Positions 6,330 through 8,014 of a DNA stretch of 8,014 nt are shown here, in pieces. Every line of letters starts with the position of its first letter. Position 1 is the first letter of the stretch. Where the stretch lies: assembly GCA_001798455.1 (NCBI GenBank), contig MGSI01000063.1:1-8014 (forward strand). The letters are read 5' to 3'. Below the pieces are notes generated by a model that saw only the letters and a program-made list of their open reading frames with translations, had not been told where the DNA came from and did no database searches. The position numbers were made by a program, and so were the translations under genes. Source of the stretch: Deltaproteobacteria bacterium RIFCSPLOWO2_02_FULL_57_26 (lineage in GTDB: Bacteria > Desulfobacterota > Binatia > UBA9968).

Positions 6330-6599
6330 CTAGCGGCGCTTCTTCGTGGCCTTCTCAAGCGCTTCTTTAAGCTCGCCGAGTTCTTTTTCCAGGTTGATCT
6401 TCTGGTTGGTCATCTCTCCTAAATTGGATTTGAGATCAGCTATGTCCTTCCTCGATTTAGTCATCTGCTCCTGAACGGTGCTGAGCTCCTTTTCCACTTC
6501 CGGAAGCCGCGCCGCCTTCGGCCCCCAGACGCCGTACCCGAGAAGGAGCCCCACAATCAGAGCCACAACCGTGATAGCAATCCAGTAGCTGTTTTTCAT
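6330..6599 (-). CDS. Small membrane-anchored coiled-coil protein of unknown function
   Basis: I do not recognise a family. The 89-residue product starts MKNSYW, has one hydrophobic helix (about 6-25, WIAITVVALIVGLLLGYGVW), then GPKAARLP and a long charged heptad-like region (about 33-84, rich in E, K and L, e.g. EVEKELSTVQEQM and KINLEKELGELKEALEKA) ending in basic KKRR. This suggests a single-pass inner-membrane protein with a coiled coil; topology is not certain from sequence. An excellent AAGGAGGT (6606-6613) sits 6 nt before the ATG, so expression is probably strong. Its TAG stop is followed without gap by an ATG in the frame of the selenoprotein, so the two are almost surely one transcript and possibly coupled in translation. 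It might anchor or organise the peroxiredoxin, but this is inference from position only. Confidence 0.85.
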   Translation of the reverse strand: MKNSYWIAITVVALIVGLLLGYGVWGPKAARLPEVEKELSTVQEQMTKSRKDIADLKSNLGEMTNQKINLEKELGELKEALEKATKKRR

Positions 6600-6605
6600 C
6601 CCAAG

Positions 6606-6613
6606 ACCTCCTT
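6606..6613 (-). promoter_or_regulatory. Near-perfect ribosome binding site
   Basis: AAGGAGGT, fully complementary to the usual 16S tail, lies 6 nt before the ATG of the coiled-coil gene and is the strongest such site seen in the window. Confidence 0.85.
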
Positions 6614-6626
6614 GATCGGACCGATC
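6614..6626. promoter_or_regulatory. Operator-like palindrome in the leader of the selenoprotein operon
   Basis: GATCGG-A-CCGATC is a perfect 6-bp inverted repeat around one central base. It sits between the predicted -10 box (6636-6641) and the Shine-Dalgarno site (6606-6613), just downstream of the expected transcription start. A repressor binding here could block transcription; in RNA it could form only a strained hairpin. Confidence 0.35.
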
Positions 6627-6635
6627 GATTATCGC

Positions 6636-6665
6636 ATTCTAATCGGAAAGGGGTAATCGCGTCAA
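6636..6665 (-). promoter_or_regulatory. sigma70-like promoter of the coiled-coil/selenoprotein operon
   Basis: On the minus strand, TTGACG (6665-6660) and TAGAAT (6641-6636) are 18 nt apart. Each matches the consensus at five of six bases. The start would be near 6629, leaving a leader of about 30 nt before the ATG at 6599. Confidence 0.55.
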
Positions 6666-6727
6666 TTCGATTTCTTGGGCCCTTCAGCTTCCAAAAATAC
6701 GGGCTTACGAATGTCAGGCGAGACGGC

Positions 6728-6878
6728 TTTGAGAGGGGCAAGCCTGAAGGCCGTGGGCACACGAACATGCAAGCTCCGCCAGGCCCTGACCGCAGGAGTC
6801 AACACCCTAAGGGGAAGGGGCGGTGGCCATCAAGGAACTGGCCTATTGACCACGGCTGGAAGGCTTGCTCCTCTCAAA
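6728..6878 (+). ncRNA. Long imperfect inverted repeat; candidate structured RNA with 6S-like shape
   Basis: Arms 6728-6745 (TTTGAGAGGGGCAAGCCT) and 6861-6878 pair over all 18 positions on the + strand, with one G-U; on the - strand the same position is an A-C mismatch. Inward come a 4x4 purine-rich loop (GAAG/TGGA), a 7-bp stem GCCGTGG/CCACGGC (6750-6756/6850-6856) and, after a G-A mismatch, 2 more pairs. Then an open bubble follows (6760-6772 and 6828-6846), and a further stem CCGCC/GGCGG (6776-6780/6819-6823) with GC/GC beyond a small mismatch. Smaller hairpins are possible inside, such as TGAC-7-GTCA at 6787-6801. A rod with a central bubble is the architecture of 6S RNA, which binds RNA polymerase. 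However, 151 nt is short for that family and no convincing promoter is seen just upstream. A miniature transposable element or remnant is an alternative. The surrounding gap 6600-6912 holds no credible protein gene. Confidence 0.35.
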
Positions 6879-6912
6879 TGTCAACTTACTTAATGCGCTT
6901 GTATTAAACGCT

Positions 6913-7632
6913 TTACTGACGCCAATCCCGCGCGTCGAAGGTTTTTCCGCTCACGCCCGCGGATTCCGCCGAGGCCAGATAGACGAAGACCCCGGTAATC
7001 TCATCTGGCGTCGGCAGAGTCAGCGGATCTTCGTCGGGATAGGCCTGCGCCCGCATTTCCGTCCTCGTTCCCCCCGGGTTGACGGCGTTGACCCGGATGT
7101 TGCAGTCCCTCACCTCATCCGCCAGGACCTGAGTGAACCCCTCCACGCCGAACTTGGAGGCGGCATAAGCCCCCCAGCGAGCCTTGCCGACCCGGCCGAC
7201 ACCGGAGGAGAGATTGATGATCGATCCCTCCTTTTGCGGGATCATAATTTTTAAAACCTCCCGGGTCACAAGAAAAAGCGCTGTGAGGTTAACCTTCACA
7301 ACCTCTTCCCAGGAAGACAACGGATAACGCACTATCGGCTCTCGTGGCCCAAGGATGCTGGCGTTGTTGACCAGGACGTGGATCGCGCCATAGTCACGGA
7401 CGACCTGCCGTACCAGTCTCTTGACCTCTCTCACCTTGGACAGATCGGCCGCACACCAGCGCACCACGCCGCCGACGGAACGGATCTCCTTAGCCGTTTT
7501 TCTCAGCTCCGTCGCTCGGCGCGCGCAGATGAAGAGCTTCGCCCCTTCGCGCGCATAGGCCAGAGCAATCGCCTTGCCGATGCCCCGGCTCCCGCCCGTG
7601 ACCAACGCCACCTTTCCGTCCAGCTTACCCAC
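6913..7632 (-). CDS. Classical short-chain dehydrogenase/reductase (SDR)
   Basis: This is a 239-residue NAD(P)-dependent oxidoreductase with a Rossmann fold; the substrate is unknown. The cofactor motif TGGSRGIG is at 12-19 and NNAS at 89-92 (NNAG in most relatives). The catalytic set is N115, S143, Y156 and K160 (YAASK), followed by NAVNPGGTRTEM at 182-193. Arginines just after the second strand (CARR, 36-39) suggest NADPH preference. The C-terminus is short (SGKTFDARDWRQ) and lacks the final glycine pair common in fabG-like enzymes. The start is GTG at 7632, with a G-rich site (AGAGGGGGGG) just upstream; MGKLDGKVALVTGG is the usual family N-terminus. It stands alone, divergent from the antitoxin-like gene, with the inverted-repeat element beginning 34 nt beyond its stop. 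A 3-oxoacyl-ACP reductase-like or sugar/steroid-type role are all possible. Confidence 0.93.
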   Translation of the reverse strand: MGKLDGKVALVTGGSRGIGKAIALAYAREGAKLFICARRATELRKTAKEIRSVGGVVRWCAADLSKVREVKRLVRQVVRDYGAIHVLVNNASILGPREPIVRYPLSSWEEVVKVNLTALFLVTREVLKIMIPQKEGSIINLSSGVGRVGKARWGAYAASKFGVEGFTQVLADEVRDCNIRVNAVNPGGTRTEMRAQAYPDEDPLTLPTPDEITGVFVYLASAESAGVSGKTFDARDWRQ

Positions 7633-7659
7633 GACACCCCCCCTCTTTCCGTACCCACC

Positions 7660-7689
7660 TTTCTAGCACTTGTCTTCCAGGCATGTCGA
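7660..7689 (-). promoter_or_regulatory. Possible promoter of the SDR gene
   Basis: On the minus strand, TCGACA (7689-7684) and TAGAAA (7665-7660) are 18 nt apart, 28 nt before the GTG start. It overlaps the divergent antitoxin promoter, so the two may interfere with each other. The boxes are imperfect. Confidence 0.35.
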
Positions 7690-7697
7690 GGTATGAT
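7670..7697 (+). promoter_or_regulatory. Promoter and operator-like region of the antitoxin-like gene
   Basis: TTGTCT (7670-7675) and TATGAT (7692-7697) are 16 nt apart, and the -10 ends only 6 nt before the ATG at 7704, so the mRNA should be leaderless. The -10 lies in a palindrome GTAT-G-ATAC (7691-7699), nested within CATGT (7682-7686) and ACATG (7702-7706). Such symmetry over the promoter is expected for autoregulation by a ribbon-helix-helix antitoxin. Confidence 0.55.
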
Positions 7698-7703
7698 ACG
7701 CAC

Positions 7704-8014
7704 ATGAGAGTTACTGTCGTGCTTCAAGACAAACTTGTTGCTAAGGCCAAGAAAATGTTCAGAAGGAAAACACTGAGCGGGCTTCTCAATTCTTGCCTTA
7801 CTGACTGGATTGCCCAAATGGGTAAAAAGCAGCTCGAAGCGCGCCTCACAGAAGAGTACCGTAGAAGCAAAACGGATCGGCGTCGAGGCACCCGTGATTT
7901 TGCCGCCGTCGACAAACAAGGTTGGCCTTCATGGTGGAAGGAAGAAAAAGAATTCATAAGGAAGCTGATAGAGAAAGGGACCATGAAAGGGAAACGCAAA
8001 TGGAGACGCGAAGA
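7704..8014 (+). CDS. Ribbon-helix-helix antitoxin-like protein (VapB/MazE type), 3' partial
   Basis: This is an open frame of 103 codons running off the window. The N-terminus MRVTVVLQDKLVAKAKKM reads as the strand and first helix of a ribbon-helix-helix DNA-binding domain, and RKTLSGLLNSCLTDWIAQ as the second helix. The following EARLTEEYRRSKTDRRR and DFAAVDKQGWPSWWKEE resemble the toxin-binding tail of VapB/MazE-like antitoxins. The predicted role is neutralising a cognate toxin ribonuclease and repressing its own promoter. The gene is less GC-rich than its neighbours, as often seen for mobile toxin-antitoxin genes. The frame does not stop where such antitoxins usually end. It continues through an ATG at 7983 into MKGKRKWRREE, which resembles the start of MazF-like toxins. 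The toxin itself is outside the window. Confidence 0.68.
   Translation, partial: MRVTVVLQDKLVAKAKKMFRRKTLSGLLNSCLTDWIAQMGKKQLEARLTEEYRRSKTDRRRGTRDFAAVDKQGWPSWWKEEKEFIRKLIEKGTMKGKRKWRRE

Noticed and set aside
5622..6422. 266-residue open frame on the + strand across the peroxiredoxin region
   Set aside because: It is antisense to the recognisable AhpC/TSA protein, overlaps the end of bolA, has no recognisable motifs and is rich in arginine in the way GC-rich shadow frames are.
6675..6893. 72-residue + strand frame in the gap before the SDR gene
   Set aside because: It spans the inverted-repeat element, has no good ribosome site and no recognisable protein features; the base pairing explains the region better.

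Overview
This is a GC-rich bacterial chromosomal window with short intergenic gaps, strong Shine-Dalgarno sites and a gene set (TAXI-type solute-binding protein, CGFS glutaredoxin with BolA, a probable selenoprotein, a VapB/MazE-like antitoxin) that suggests a Gram-negative, probably uncultured environmental bacterium. Deltaproteobacterial, NC10 or Rokubacteria-like lineages would fit, but nothing in the window fixes the taxonomy. TGA ends several ordinary genes (both bolA genes, for example), so the genetic code is standard.

Layout. Positions 2-4446 (+) form one catabolic or uptake unit: the C-terminal three quarters of a HyuA-type hydantoinase/oxoprolinase subunit (cut by the window start), its partner HyuB, and a secreted TAXI-family TRAP solute-binding protein. 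HyuA and HyuB should form one ATP-dependent amidohydrolase or carboxylase-type enzyme. The binding protein may deliver its substrate, but no TRAP permease is visible. Positions 4487-5649 hold a redox and Fe-S group: bolA2-grxD (-) and, divergently, a second bolA paralog (+), with sigma70-like promoters facing away from each other in the gap.

Positions 5769-6599 (-) are the most interesting part. A small membrane-anchored coiled-coil protein is followed directly by a peroxiredoxin-like protein. Its peroxidatic position is an in-frame TGA, giving FYRGYW-U-AKC, with a bacterial SECIS-like hairpin at the expected distance downstream. It is best read as a selenocysteine peroxiredoxin that ordinary gene calling would split or replace with an antisense ORF. 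Its own terminator codon is also TGA.

Positions 6600-6912 contain no convincing gene. They hold a promoter, an operator-like palindrome, and a long imperfect inverted repeat (6728-6878) that could encode a rod-shaped structured RNA, perhaps 6S-like. Positions 6913-7632 (-) encode a classical short-chain dehydrogenase/reductase. Divergent from it, running off the right edge, is a ribbon-helix-helix antitoxin-like gene whose promoter predicts a leaderless mRNA. Its frame stays open into what looks like the start of a MazF-like sequence.
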